This document shows, piece after piece, positions 12,341 to 23,148 of a stretch of 64,000 nucleotides of DNA. The stretch comes from Pezizomycotina sp. ARF18 (Eukaryota; Ascomycota). The stretch spans positions 124,001 to 188,000 of the forward strand of contig AZLU01000005.1 in the NCBI GenBank assembly GCA_002224055.1, read 5' to 3'. Below the pieces are notes generated by a model that was not told where the DNA came from, did no database searches, and was given only the letters and a program-made list of their open reading frames with translations. Positions within the stretch are counted from its first letter, which is position 1. The number at the start of each line of letters is the position of its first letter. The position numbers and the translations under genes are program-made.

Positions 12341-13531
12341 CTACCAGTGAACCTCCCCGTTCAGGTACTTATCAATCTTTCTCAATTTCTTTAGGACTTC
12401 CTCGTCTTCAATACCCTCATAAGGATGGGGTTTATAACCTTCACCGGGGTAGCCTTAGGAGCAACGTAATCAAACAGCTCGAAAACATCCGCCGCAAACC
12501 GGGAACCTCCTCGATAATCGGCCTCAGGACCTTCTTGTCTTTAATCCCCGTCATATTCTTCTTCATATAATCCGCAACAATCTTCCTCAATCCCGTATTC
12601 GAATCGGGAGTAGTGCTGTAAACCGTAACGACCGACTCCAAAAACTCCTTCGGATCGGCCGGCGAGCAGGACCCGATCGTCTTCTCGAACATCAACTTCG
12701 CAAACTCGGAGAGGCGGGCGACGTCGTAGCGGTCCGCGGTGGCGTACATCAGCGCGTGGAATTTCGCAGACAAGGGTTTCCCGCGGCGGTCGATGGCGTA
12801 CAGCTGCTTGACGGGTGAGGGCGGCGGGGGAGGGCTCTGTACTTCGTACCCACGGTCGGACCGGCTCATTGACATCCAGTGGTGCTTCGGCGCACTCGGA
12901 CGCAAGTATTGATAGTCATGATAATCCTCGCCGAGGTCCGGTTCGCGACCGATGCGAAATTGGAACACGCGGCCGGCGCGGTCGTCGAACGTTGGGGTCG
13001 AGCTTGCAAAACGACACGCTTGGTAGCTACAGGCTCCGGGTCAGGAAACCGGCAGAAGTCGATGCTCGGGCCCGTAACGACTTCAGGTCTAGGACTGTTT
13101 TCGGGTTGTACTTGTAATTGGGGAAAGTGCAGTACTGCTGGGGTAGAAGAAGTCCAAAAGGCACTGGAGCTGGGTTTCGTCGAGGTAGGTGTCTCGGTGA
13201 GGTTGATGACGTCTGACTTCGATTCCTACGTTGTTAAGTATAAGAATCAGTTCTAAGTTGAACGCGCGCTAACTTTTTCCTTCTTCTCACACGCAGGGTT
13301 CCTACCTTGAAATTACCAGTACACATCGCATTCATGACCTTGGACTGACCGCAGACGACAACCTTGTGCAGGTTATGCGTCTTCCCATGGAACTCGATCT
13401 TCAGATCGCTGAACTTGCCGTTCCTGTAGGCACTAGAAGGGGATACGTTAGCGCTACGGATCTCCTAGCTATCAATGGCTTCATAGATGTATTTCTCAAC
13501 TAGCCACTTACTCTTCTATCATTCGCTGCAT
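12341..13531 (-). CDS. BTB/POZ domain protein, copy BTB-3
   Basis: Best preserved western copy. First exon 13512-13531 (MQRMIE plus two bases, start ATG after a run of A), intron 13433-13511, BTB exon 13306-13432 of exactly 127 bases (AYRNGKFSDLKIEF, HKVVVCGQSKVMNAMC), intron 13226-13305, last exon from 13225 (ESKSDVINL, then LDETQLQCLLDFFY). After a proline-rich linker come KFHALMYATADRYDV near 12740 and VYSTTPDSNTGLRKIV near 12610. Frame shifts of one base near 13190-13100 and near 12500 change the reading; the most protein-like tail is charged (EEVLKKLRKIDKYL) and ends at 12341. All exon junctions have GT-AG and the phases match the rest of the array (2 then 0). Usual BTB roles are dimerisation and adaptor binding; the substrate is unknown. 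Confidence 0.7.
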
Positions 13532-14243
13532 TTTTTCTATCTTTGCACCGCCCGAGCGGCGAACAATGCCAATCAATACTAGGGACTCCGTAACCCCGAT
13601 TGCAATTTACGAAGATGTAAATCGCAAACGATGAGATAAGTGCAAAAGGATGTACACTTTTGTAAAATTAAAATTATTTTTCTTTTATTGCTTGTTATTT
13701 AGTTGAACGTTTCTTGCAGGGAGAAAGGTGGCGAAGACTGAAGTTATTTGCGAAAAATAAATAACAAATAACAGAACAAAAAAAAAAAAAAAAAAAAATC
13801 AAAAAAAATCAAAGCCCACACAGGGCAGCAATAAGATTCTCTAAGCGCAATGACAAGTAATAAAAAAAGACAAGTTAGAATCAAGATGGAAATGTGTCGA
13901 TAGTCGAAAACAGGCGTAAAATGCTCAGGAAAAAAAGCGAAGCTTTGTTTTTTTTGCAAGAAAGGACGTTCTATATGTTCGCCTACTTCTCCCTCCGTGT
14001 ATTTTCAGACTAAATGAAGCAGAAGCCAATTAGCTTGCTCATAGCAACATTAACCTGGAGGATTTGAAACTCTATCGCTTAAGTTAACTAATTTGTCTTT
14101 CTATGTATATTGGGAACGAAAGTCTGAACAGGGCAGGTAACTTATACTGCATTACTGTACCAATACACCAGTGGATTTCAAGAGCTCTACTTCCATATTC
14201 TATCCTGTAATCCCTTTGTAATTGCTCCATCGGCAAACATAAC
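13532..14243. other. Intergenic region between divergent genes
   Basis: Spacer between the start of BTB-3 (minus) and the start of the plus-strand gene at 14244, so it should hold both promoters. It has an A run at about 13780-13798 and a T-rich stretch near 13670-13690. No clear TATA box is assigned. Confidence 0.5.
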
Positions 14244-15472
14244 ATGGCTACCTACATACATCCGGAGATCACTATAACGGTACGTGAAAACTGCATCAGC
14301 ATTTTTAGAAGAGGAAAAAGAAAAATAGAATGTGATGGCTTTCTCTGCGATAGTGAGGAACTATAATATATACTATTCTAATAGAATTTTTTTTTCTTCT
14401 AGATCTCCAAACCCGTCGAAGACAAGAGTACGAAGAAGAATATCCGGATATCCAGCCGATTAGGATACGACACCATCGACCGTGGCGATTTTGCCAGCAC
14501 CTTAAAGCTCGATAGAAATAGAAGTCGTGCCGCGAATAAGGTGAAAGATATGGTAGACCTCGGTTTAACACCGTACGTAAGCAAACTGGTAATTTGTACC
14601 TCTTCGTACGTGCCAACGGTTTGGATGAGGAACACGAGTACGATGTGGACGATCTTACGATGAAGTTATAGATGCAGACAAAGTATACGGTAAAGAGCCG
14701 AATATATGGTCGAAGATCCTGGAGGTGAGTGATCACTCATAAGTTATAGCGATTTTATTTCATTTTGTAATTTTTTCATTTTTTTTTTTGGCATTTTGTT
14801 AGTCCTGCATTTTGTTCAAGTTATTTTTGCATTTTGTTGTTTGTTGCACTTTGTATTTTACGCAGCAAAAATCAGGGCAGCCAATTGCAACTCCATTGAA
14901 GCGTCTCCTATTCTTCCTCAGAGATTTCATGAGAAGCCTCAGATCTGTTAAAATGGGAATATGCTAACGGAAAACATCAGCGAGACGTCTAGTATCTGAG
15001 AAAAAGCAGTACAAAGAACATCTACAGAACAAATTCGAAGTCTTCCTCATGTACGTACTCCGAACACCAGCAAGCTCAAATTCCCACGGCTCCGACAAAA
15101 CGGCGGGTATAAGCATCGAAATCCTCGCCGACGAAAACGACGACATCGTTTAAAAAATTCAAAAGTGTTCGTGCCGCCACGGAGACAAATACTGGGTAAT
15201 ACACTTCTTTGCGCACATTTGCTGGGGAGTTAATAATACGCTCGACCGGGTTTTTCACCAGTTTCCTGCCGCTGGATATTAACGAGGTAAGATATTCCTT
15301 GAGGTATTTGCACTACCTATGGCCGTGGCCGAACAATCCGGAGGACGAGGATATAGGGTATATCCACGCGTTTTTCTGCGTGCAGGGCATTTACCAGGAG
15401 TCTGAACGCCTCAGGAGGGAATATAGCAAAACACTCGAGAAGAGTGAAGAAGGGAGTATATGTGACATATAG
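14244..15472 (+). CDS. Unrecognised protein, multi-exon, frame-broken
   Basis: Start ATG at 14244 (MATYIHPEITIT) with a phase-0 donor at 14280 (GTACGTG); the acceptor at 14401-14402 follows a T-rich tract. Exon 2 reads ISKPVEDKSTKKNIR, SSRLGYDTIDRGDFASTLKL and NKVKDMVDLGLT, then a one-base shift leads into a GNLYLFVRANGLDEEHEYD-like stretch and a GTGAGT donor at 14725. A third exon from about 14866 carries KKQYKEHLQNKFEVFLMYVL, AGISIEILADENDD and a C-terminal piece LPLDINEVRYSLRYLHYLWP to GIYQESERLRREYSKTL, ending at 15472. I do not recognise the family. The exon-intron signals and consistent phase make it a real gene or a recent relic. It lies between BTB-3 and BTB-4 on the opposite strand. 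Confidence 0.5.
14757..14857 (+). repeat. Short interspersed GCATTTTGTT motif repeats in an intron
   Basis: Five near-copies of (G/T)CA(T/C)TTTGT occur in about 100 bases, spaced roughly 15 to 30 bases apart, inside the inferred second intron of the unrecognised gene. They probably arose by local slippage. Confidence 0.55.
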
Positions 15473-15887
15473 CAAAATGTAAGGCTCGATCTAAGTAGGT
15501 CGGTGCAGCGGCCGTTCCTGTACGCGCTGGAGCAATCAGAGTAGAGTTAACTGAATAGCCCACACGGAAAGGGACGCTGGATCAAGCAAGTTGAATTACA
15601 CTACTCTACATCTCTAGCATCGCTCGCGTAATGAAATACTTGCGTCTAAAAACCTCCGTGAGATGATATTTGGGTTTATTTAGGTCAGTAAACACTTTAA
15701 AGAAACTTTGACTTCGTTACAATTTCTACACTTTCCGTATACCGTAGTAAGATGTTCTTTTTGTTTATATAGAAAAAAAAAAAAAAACAAGAAATAATAA
15801 TAAGAAGAATCAATCCCAAAAAACTTCTGGCTTTGAAAATCCTGACCACTGATTGTAATCCCATAAAATCTCAAACATCCCAAATCC

Positions 15888-16807
15888 TCAAGTATCCCTC
15901 TCTTCCTCCGAGTCCATCATAATCCCAAACACATCTCCCGCAAAATCCGGCGCAATCTTCACGACATCCTTCACCAGTTTCGTATCCTTCATATTACGGA
16001 TATACTTCGCCATGTACGCCGCTGCAACATCCTCAACTGCCTATCTTGCTCCGGCGTAGTTTTATATATCACACCAACACTCCCCAAAACTCCTCAAAAG
16101 AACAGACGCCGATTTCCTCCACGTACATGCGCTTCGAGTAAATGCATAGAGATTCAATGCCGTACTTTTCCGCGGCGGCGTACATTTGCGCGTGGAACTT
16201 CGGGCTTAGCGTGTTGCCGTATGGATCGATGCTGACGGACTTTTTTTGGAGCGGTGGCGGTTGTAGTGGTACTTGTCGGAGGAGGAATCGATCTGCGGTA
16301 CCCTTTCTTGGGGACTCCTATAAAAGGTTGCTCCTTGCTCTTGAGATGTTTCTGATCCGCAAGAACACTTTCGCAGCAGTGGGGAGAATCCCGGGACCGC
16401 CAATAGTGAGCATTAGTGGAGACTACGCTATTAGCTCGAGGTGGAATTGAGGTCGTCGTTGAAGCCTTCGGAGTATCGAAACTACAATAAAATCCCCTGT
16501 ACAAGTAGTGCAATAAGCACTTCAACTGCGCAGCGTCGATGTCGGGATTATTGTCCAGGGAGATGACGACGCTTCCATTTCAGTACCGTCGCAGAGAATT
16601 CTGAAGATGTTGGACTGGTTGCAGACGACGACCCTGTGGACCTTATGCGCCACGCCCTTGAAGGATATCTCCAGGTCGGTGTATTCACCTTTCTGGTAGG
16701 AGCTGTAATACATTTTGGTTAGTTGGTTATTACAGAGAAAGAGCGCGGATGTCATCGTTTTCTTACTTCCAGAGAATGATAGGTATGTTCCAACTCCAAT
16801 CCTCCAT
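15888..16807 (-). CDS. BTB/POZ domain protein, copy BTB-4 (frame-broken)
   Basis: Start ATG at 16807 gives MEDWSWNIPIILW plus two bases; donor at 16766, intron of 64 bases, acceptor before 16702. The BTB core reads SYQKGEYTDLEISFKGVAHK then VHRVVVCNQSNIFRILC. As in BTB-1 the second family intron is missing: after a one-base shift the sequence continues directly into VISLDNNPDIDAAQLKCLL and HYLYRGFYC. A Ser/Thr/Pro linker, FHAQMYAAAEKYGIESL near 16170 and VIYKTTPEQDRQLR near 16060 follow. A one-base shift in the signature leads to AAAYMAKYIRNMKD and an APDFAGDVFGIMMDSEEERD tail ending at 15888. The first exon ends ILW, like the SLW or SIW of other copies, which supports the start. Function unknown beyond the BTB fold. 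Confidence 0.65.
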
Positions 16808-16910
16808 TTTATATTTATGGCTTGGTGGACTCAATAGAGGGTTGTTGAAGAGCCGAGAAAAGTCGCTTGAAATCTGCAACTTTAGCTGGAAATTATTATT
16901 GTTATTCAAA

Positions 16911-16962
16911 AGAAAAAAAAAAAAAAAAAAAAAAAAGAGAGAGAAAGAAAGAAAGAAAGAAA
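16911..16962 (+). repeat. Poly-A followed by (GAAA)n microsatellite
   Basis: About 25 adenines run into GAGAGAAAGAAAGAAAGAAA. A simple sequence repeat upstream of BTB-4. Confidence 0.9.
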
Positions 16963-17429
16963 TAGCAACTCGGTCTGATCTTAATCACTGTTTGATATTA
17001 ATACTATCGGGACTGACGCGCTTGACGCGCTTAGTACCTTTATCCCGCTGGCTATCTATCGAATAATTACGTCTTGATAATACGCAGCGGGCGATAATAG
17101 CTACATATATCTCTAGCGAGCGGGTGTAGTAGAACTAGCAGAACCTCCCTGGTTACCCAATTAGATGCATCCACGTCGCTGCTCCTTTTGGGTAGGGGTT
17201 TAAATCACTCCACCCCCACAGCTCTGCCTAACGTGTATGCCCCACGGCACAGAGACACGGCTCACAACAACGCCAATAATTACAATATGGGATTATTATA
17301 ATCAGGGTTATGCTTAACTCTTTTTTAAGTTTATATAATTATTATTATATATTATTGATCTATAATATTAGCCGTGTGTAGACGGTAATGGGTTGATATA
17401 TATAGATATAAATAAAAATTTTACCGACG

Positions 17430-17629
17430 TTCAGATCTTGTTGTTCTTCATCGACCGGATCGCCATTATTACGAATATACGGCGCTAGCCGTTCTTCGAC
17501 ATTCTCCATCAACTCCACGCTAAAGTCAGGAAATAGGCGAAGGCAGGCCTTGAAGTCAGGGCTGTCCCTCAGGCTATCCAACCTAGACGCCGCGAACGGG
17601 AAATCATTTGCGCCAGTTTTAACAAGCAA
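17430..17629 (-). pseudogene. Possible C-terminal fragment of a BTB-array gene
   Basis: A minus-strand frame reads SLRDSPDFKACLRLFPDFSV then ELMENVEERL. It resembles the end of the array proteins, for example APDFAGDVFGIM in BTB-4 and PEFPADVFEQW in BTB-2. No BTB core or TP-R signature is visible upstream, so if related it is only a stub. Chance similarity cannot be excluded. Confidence 0.25.
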
Positions 17630-18258
17630 ACGAATGGTAAAAAAAAGAAGAAAATAGCCAGTTCAAGAGTCACTTCGTTCAAGCAAGCATACTCGTGGCA
17701 AGAAGCGAATGCAATGCTGCATGAGTACTTAATCTCCTGTAGAAGGCTGTAGGTCTGATGGGGAATATTTCGAAATCCAGCTCTTAGCAAAGCGTTTCGG
17801 CGGACCGCTGTACAAGATCGCATCGATCACTTAGCAAACGCTAGGCCATGAAACTTGGAGATGAAGAGAGGGGCAATCCGATATCAATACGGCTGGTACT
17901 CTAAAGGTTGCTGTTTGCTAGCAAGGCGAGTATAATTATCACTACTGTTGTTACAAGAGGTATGTAATAGAGATTGCAAGAAGTCACGATAGTACGTTTA
18001 GATAATGGAGAATGTAAACAAATATATATTCATTTTGGTTCAGGTTAAGTATATATCGAAACTTTTATTTAAAGCGAAAAAAAAGAAAGAAAAAAAAGAA
18101 CTTAGTCTATCAACTTTTCATCTAACTTTTTAGTATACAAATTTTATTCCCTTCCAATGCGAATGCAAGTAACAAGAAGTATACTCTACACCATCTCTAC
18201 AATGCTCTGTGAGCTCTTAGAATGTGTCATGATATATATACAGCCTTCCGTCTAGCGT

Positions 18259-18904
18259 TTACTGATCAGCCGGAACGACCTTAAGAGTAAGTCCCTGCGT
18301 GAAGTAAGAGTAACTCCCCGGCAGGATCTCGCTTCCAGATCCGCAAAGGCTGATAATCTGCTCGACGCCATCCGCAACAGTCTTCGGGTTCGCGCACTGC
18401 GGGTTGCCGTTCGCGACGGTGACAACCTTGCAGTTACCCTTAACCAGGTAATCGAACGTCGGGCGGAACATCTTGTCGCAGGCGACGTGGTCGTTATCAC
18501 CGCGGGCACGGAGCTCGGAGAGGGCGGCCTGGCAATCTGCCCTCGCGACGCGCGGGTGGAAGCGTCGTTAGCGGCGCAGGACCCGCCGGATTGGACGGGT
18601 CCGGGACCGCCGTGGAGGGAGCGGTCATGGATGACGGGTCCAGGCAGGTTACGGTGAGAGGATTGGTGGGGGGATTACGGGTCCGGGTCCAGTGACGGTG
18701 AGGGGATTCTTAGAAGGAATGACTGGTCCCGGACCGGTGGCGAGGAGCGGGTTTTTAGTGGAAACGACCGGTCCCGGACCGGTACAGTAAGAGGGTTTTT
18801 GGGCGGGATGAAGGGCCCCGGACCAGTGATGATCTCCGGCTTCTCAGCCGGGATAGCGGCAGCAGAGACGCCGTGGCGAAGATGGCGAGGTTGATGAGTT
18901 GCAT
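18259..18904 (-). CDS. Secreted protein with TGPGP tandem repeats, frame-broken
   Basis: Start ATG at 18904 (MQLINLAIFATA, then SAAAIPAEKPEI after a one-base shift) gives a plausible signal peptide of about 18 residues. Four to five 15-residue units of the form TGPGPVIPxKNPLTV follow, then a GGPGPVQSGGSCAAN stretch and a C-terminal domain with cysteines (RADCQAALSELRARGDNDHV, CDKMF, GNCKVVTVANGNPQC, ISLCGSGSEILPG), ending VVPADQ at 18259. No intron is seen. Several single-base shifts, mostly in the repeat, break the frame. It is probably an extracellular or wall-associated protein, possibly a candidate effector; the C-terminal domain was not assigned to a named family. Confidence 0.55.
18612..18850 (-). 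repeat. 45-base coding tandem repeat (TGPGP units)
   Basis: Four clear units and one degenerate unit of about 45 bases, each with a GGTCCGGGACC-type core and an AARAAYCC(C/G)CT segment. Unit boundaries fall in frame with the protein repeat. Such arrays vary in copy number between isolates. Confidence 0.7.
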
Positions 18905-20186
18905 TTTGAACGATTGTGATTTTCTTGGTATAACTTGTTTTCTAAAGGCTAGTAGCGATTATAGTAGATTTATCTATTGAACGAGTGTTTTGTATTGCTT
19001 TTGAATGTAAATGTATCCGAGCCTTGATGATGTTGACGATGATGATGATGATGATGATGAAGGAAAAACTCATAAAGAGGCAGACTGCTTAGTCTTATAT
19101 AGACATTTTACAAGATATAACATCTGCTAGCTCAGTCTGCAGGATAGCGCTGCTACTCATTGTAGAACATATGTCATTTTAGCAATATCATGACTTCAGG
19201 ATTTGTTCACTTAGTAACTTCATAGTCTTTCCGCGCGATTTTTCGTCCTCTGTGATGAAGAAGCTAACCTGACTATGTGTAACTCCTGGCATAACTTTGA
19301 GATCTCGACTTTATTTTCCTGATGCGCGAACCTCCTTTGCCGCAAAGTTTCTCCCTACACTCTCGCTTAACAAACGTTGACGTCTTCCGATGATATCGCA
19401 TCAGGAAGTTGGAAGTTTCGACGTCGTCCACGGACTCTTTTTCAACAATAAACGAATATTTTCGCTCGATATTTCCAGAACAGTATTTTGCCGATCTCCT
19501 GGCTGCTGTCAACGGCAGTGCCCAACTGTCCAAGAAAACGAGACATTTTTACTTCGCTTGATCCCTTGGTGGAAGCTTCTTTGGAAATTGCGATAGAAAA
19601 AGGGTGGAATCAAAATTGATACGAGGAATATAAAAAAGCTTCGTAAATCGCTTCAAGGATATTGGATTCGAAGAATATGCATCGCTATAAAAATTTGGAT
19701 CATTGTTCTAGATCTAATTACGGTATCATATTGAAGAAGGGGCGTTGAGATTGGCAGTCTTATACGCCCGTGAATATCCGTAGCCGAGATTGGCAAGTGC
19801 TGAGATCGAGGATGGTTTCCTTCGGAATCCGGCATCACGCAGTAATTCGATCGCGGAGAAACTACGGTTTGATATATCGCCACTAAAAATATACGAGGGT
19901 ATGAATTTTTCAATTCATGGATGTATAATATTCCGAAGAGGTTCCGGAGAACATGGGACTCCCAGAACGCAAGTCGCGATCGAGATCAAAGAGAAAGCCA
20001 TTCAGTATTGATTTAATGAATGGTGAAATCGATGAAGATCATGCTAGTATACGTTTACTACGTGTGATTGGCTGGGTATACACAGGTTCCGCCTCTTCGT
20101 TCAACGGTTGGTTTTAGGCATATGTTAATTTTGCTCTGTATGATAATTACGTGGTAGGGAAGAATTTCGCGACATTCGTTAGATAT
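18905..20186. other. Intergenic region with (GAT)n microsatellite
   Basis: Upstream region of the secreted TGPGP gene. A trinucleotide tract (GAT)n spans about 19038-19060. Frames of up to 88 codons near 19270-20010 show no motif. No gene recognised. Confidence 0.5.
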
Positions 20187-21194
20187 TCAAACCTCAAGGT
20201 AAAGTGCTATCGGCTTTAACCCCTCATCTCCCTCCGTCCCCGTCAACCTCCTGTACCCGAAGCAGTGCGTATCCTCATCGGCCCATGCTCCTCCCGTTAT
20301 ACCACCCGAACTGGCCCGTCTTGCTGTGCTCCGGCCAAGAGTAAAAAGCCTGACATCCCCCTCCTTAATATAGCGCAAGCTATACGCGACATCGTTAACC
20401 CTCGCCGTCTCATCCGCCCTTACGGTTAGAAACCTAACAATATTATATAATGCCCGTGACACCGCAACGACGAACAACGTGATCCTAAACTGCGCGTACC
20501 GCCGCGGCGTAATCCTCCCGCGCCCACCGCGGCGCGCTAGTTCCGGATTATGTCTTATCCCAGGAGTATCGTAGATTTCGTCGTCTGTGTGGTCTATTTG
20601 GATTTTTATGTTTATGCCTCCGGGATTACGGGCGATGAGACGGACGACGTACACGATGAAAATCGTGTAGCGGTCGGATGAGGCCCGTGCGGACTACTCC
20701 ATTCGGGATCTTCGTTCGTGTAATCCTTGACCGACGTTACGAACCTCTTACCGTCCGTTAGAGCTTCGGATGTGTTAGTCCGTCGTAGAGCTCGTCCCAG
20801 ACGTTGAGGTCGTACAGACGCATACGGCTTAAGTGTTCGAACGATGCGTCGCCGTCTTCGGTGAGCACAGCTTCGCGGTGTGGGGATGTGTAAGATGAAC
20901 TGCAGAGCACTAACGTGCGAACATATCGGAGTAAGTCATTTTCAATGTAGCAGAGCACTTTGTTGGCGGAGTGTCGCCGATTGTTGTTCAGGGCGAGGTA
21001 CGGAAGAGGTCCGATTTTCGGAACGTGTCGCGGCCAACGGCGCCCGTGAGACGGATGTTACGAATGGTTTCGATGTCGTGGACTGACCTGAAGATCTATA
21101 AAATGTCAGCCAAAAGATGCTTTCTAGGATACCACTTGAGAGACTTGGGCATTACCATGATAAGGATTTCGGAGGGTAAACTGGTTGCCGTCAT
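20187..21194 (-). CDS. F-box-like protein, frame-broken
   Basis: Start ATG at 21194 reads MTATSLPSEILIM, the opening of an F-box (LPxEIL), with a phase-0 donor GTAATG at 21155. The next exon, from about 21087, reads VHDIETIRNIRLTGAVGRDT then FRKSDLF, matching the rest of an F-box (V-x-D-x-x-[TS]-[IL]-x-N-[IL]-x-L). Downstream come KVLCYIENDLLRYVRTLVLC, SRMRLYDLNVWDELYDGLT and a long final frame (20187-20654) that is R/D-rich and ends at 20187. F-box proteins usually link substrates to SCF ubiquitin ligases through Skp1. The C-terminal region has no recognised repeat. At least three one-base shifts occur. The F-box assignment rests on about 45 residues split by an intron, so it is moderate. 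Confidence 0.5.
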
Positions 21195-22098
21195 TTTCGT
21201 AGTTTCTCGCGATAGTGCCGTTATCGCAAAGACAGTACCCTAAACAAGCGACTCTTTACGGTCGATATTTCAATATGTATAAGTTGTTCTTATAATATTT
21301 CTCTCCAATGTAAACATGAGATCGCGATGATTTTATATCTCGCAACTTTTCCGTGATATTTCATTCTGTTTGGGCTCGATTCGAAGTGCGGCTGGATCCT
21401 GAGGCTGAATGTCGCGTCTCTAGAGCTCTCTTCACGCCCACATACGTCATGCAAGTGAGAAGCCTGCCTTAAAATCAAGAAAATTGCCATTCTCAAACTA
21501 CTATTAAGGTTCACGTACATCTGCGCGTCGTGAAGCAATCTATTCCGCTATTTCATTCATTAGCCATAGTCATTAGTAATATTCAAGCAGCCTTTTGCAC
21601 ACTAATGAACGCCTCAGAGTAGCGTTGTTGCCCGCTTGTTATGCTGCCTCCTCGGGCTTCTACGCTAAAGAACCTGAATCTAAGATTGTAGATCTTCAAT
21701 TCCAGCCATACTGTATGCCATGCGTAACTTTATTTAGTGTGGTAAAGTGTCACCGGAACCTAATATCGAGACGAATAAAAAAGCGTACACGCAAAGTATC
21801 ACACTTCAGAACCTAAATTTCGTTTTACTTTGGGGAGCAAACCGTCTAAGGTGGTTCTCTAAATAGAAAGTTATTGTTCTAGATCGTGAGCGTCCATGGC
21901 ATAGTTTTGAGATTGTTTTATAGCCCGCAGATATCTATGCGCTTCCAGATTTTCAAACCTTGGCTTAGTGAATGCTACTAATGTTTCCCATTCACCACGA
22001 CTACGTTCCATAATCACTCGAGCATCAACCATGTTGAGATTTTTCTAGAGTTATTATGTATCCGATAGCTTTGCCGGCTTAATTTTCGAATCATTGTC
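21195..22098. other. Intergenic region
   Basis: No gene recognised. It lies between the start of the F-box-like gene and the promoter of the crystallin-like gene, so the two genes are divergent. Short frames on both strands lack motifs. Confidence 0.5.
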
Positions 22099-22106
22099 TA
22101 TATAAG
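22099..22106 (+). promoter_or_regulatory. Probable TATA box of the crystallin-like gene
   Basis: TATATAAG lies 124 bases before the start codon and is followed by pyrimidine-rich sequence and CAAG/CAAAA leader sequence. No other TATA-like element lies nearer the gene. Confidence 0.55.
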
Positions 22107-22229
22107 CAGCTTCTTTCTCCCTGAAGGGCTTGTCTATCTCCAAGTTCAAGAAATAAAAACGAAGACTTACAGAAAACTCATCTAAAACAGTCTTATAACC
22201 TACATAAGTTTTTCAAATCCAAATCCAAA

Positions 22230-22691
22230 ATGCAGTTCACTCTCTCCGCCCTCACCACCGTCATCGCGGCAGCCTCCACCGCCATGGCGGCAGTTCCTTC
22301 CCCGAAGCCTAACCCGGCCGCCCCTAGCAACCGCGCAGACCACTGCACCGTCGTCGTCCACAGCGACAGGGAGTTTGTCGGCGAAAAGGAAGGTTTCAGG
22401 AATAACTTCGAGTGTATCAACCTCGGCGAGAAGCTCGCGGGTAGCGTTTCCAGCTACGAAGTCTCCGGAAAGAATTGTGCTTGTTCTTTCTACGAAGATG
22501 TCGACTGCGCAGGCTTCAGGTTCGACGCGACGAACAGGAACGACGCAGATTTGGAGGAGCATGGTAAGTAGCTACACTATATATCAAATAAATTGTCCCA
22601 TCAATAGGCCGTTACTAATAAATAATGTATAGGTGACGATAACGACGACATCAAGTCTATCAAGTGCCGCCGGGTTGACGAGGGGAAATAA
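22230..22691 (+). CDS. Small secreted beta/gamma-crystallin-like cysteine-rich protein
   Basis: An intact two-exon gene of 130 codons. Exon 1 is 22230-22563, the intron 22564-22632 (GTAAGT donor, TTACTAATA branch site, TAG acceptor), exon 2 22633-22691. The protein starts with a signal peptide (MQFTLSALTTVIAAASTAMA, cleavage likely after AMA). The mature part has six cysteines (HC, EC, NCAC, DC, KC). The block CSFYEDVDCAGFRFDA followed by D-L and DDIKSIKC matches the repeat pattern of beta/gamma-crystallin-like proteins (C-x-F-Y-x-D-x-D-C-x-G ... I-x-S-I-x-C). Known relatives of this fold include secreted microbial proteins and calcium-binding crystallins. The likely site is the cell exterior; a role as an effector or antimicrobial is inference. 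The start is supported by an A-rich context and the TATA box upstream. There is no frame break, unlike most neighbours. Confidence 0.8.
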
Positions 22692-23148
22692 TCGCGTCGC
22701 CGAAGTCTGATCTAACTAGTGTAAGGAAATTGTTAATAGATTAATCCTCTATCACTCGCAACTTTGAAAGGAGAAGCTTATCAATTTAATCCTTCATGTG
22801 CCTGTGGTAGACGTTACTAGTAATTTAAGGACTCAACATGAAAAATTGAACGGATTACACGAGAGAACTGGAGTGATTGCAAACATTTAGAGATAGAGCT
22901 ATAACAAGGAAAAACCTTTACTATTCTATCTGGATTTTAATACAACATCGGACTTTTTTTTTTTTCTTTTTGGAATGTTACTGGGGGTAGCACCACTGGC
23001 CAACGAGAGAACTCTCTGGTACTACTAATATCATGATCATGATAAGAGAGATGAAGTATTAAAGGCGTTGTAAGACGGTTCATGAGCGATTTGCCATCTC
23101 TGCAAAGCTAAGAGGAATAAAAAAAAATTTTTTTTTAAGACAATAGTG
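22692..23148. other. Intergenic region between convergent genes
   Basis: Lies between the 3-prime ends of the crystallin-like gene (plus) and BTB-5 (minus). A poly-T tract (about 22951-22970) and an A/T run (about 23118-23136) are the only features. Confidence 0.5.

Larger units (their letters stand above)
16808..18258. other. Intergenic region with microsatellite and possible BTB relic
   Basis: Contains a poly-A/GAAA microsatellite (about 16911-16962), an AT-rich stretch near 17320-17420 and no intact gene. A possible BTB C-terminal relic at 17430-17629 is listed separately. Confidence 0.5.

Noticed and set aside
12815-13256. Two plus-strand frames of 100 and 125 codons
   Set aside because: Antisense to BTB-3, where splice sites and motifs are clear on the minus strand.
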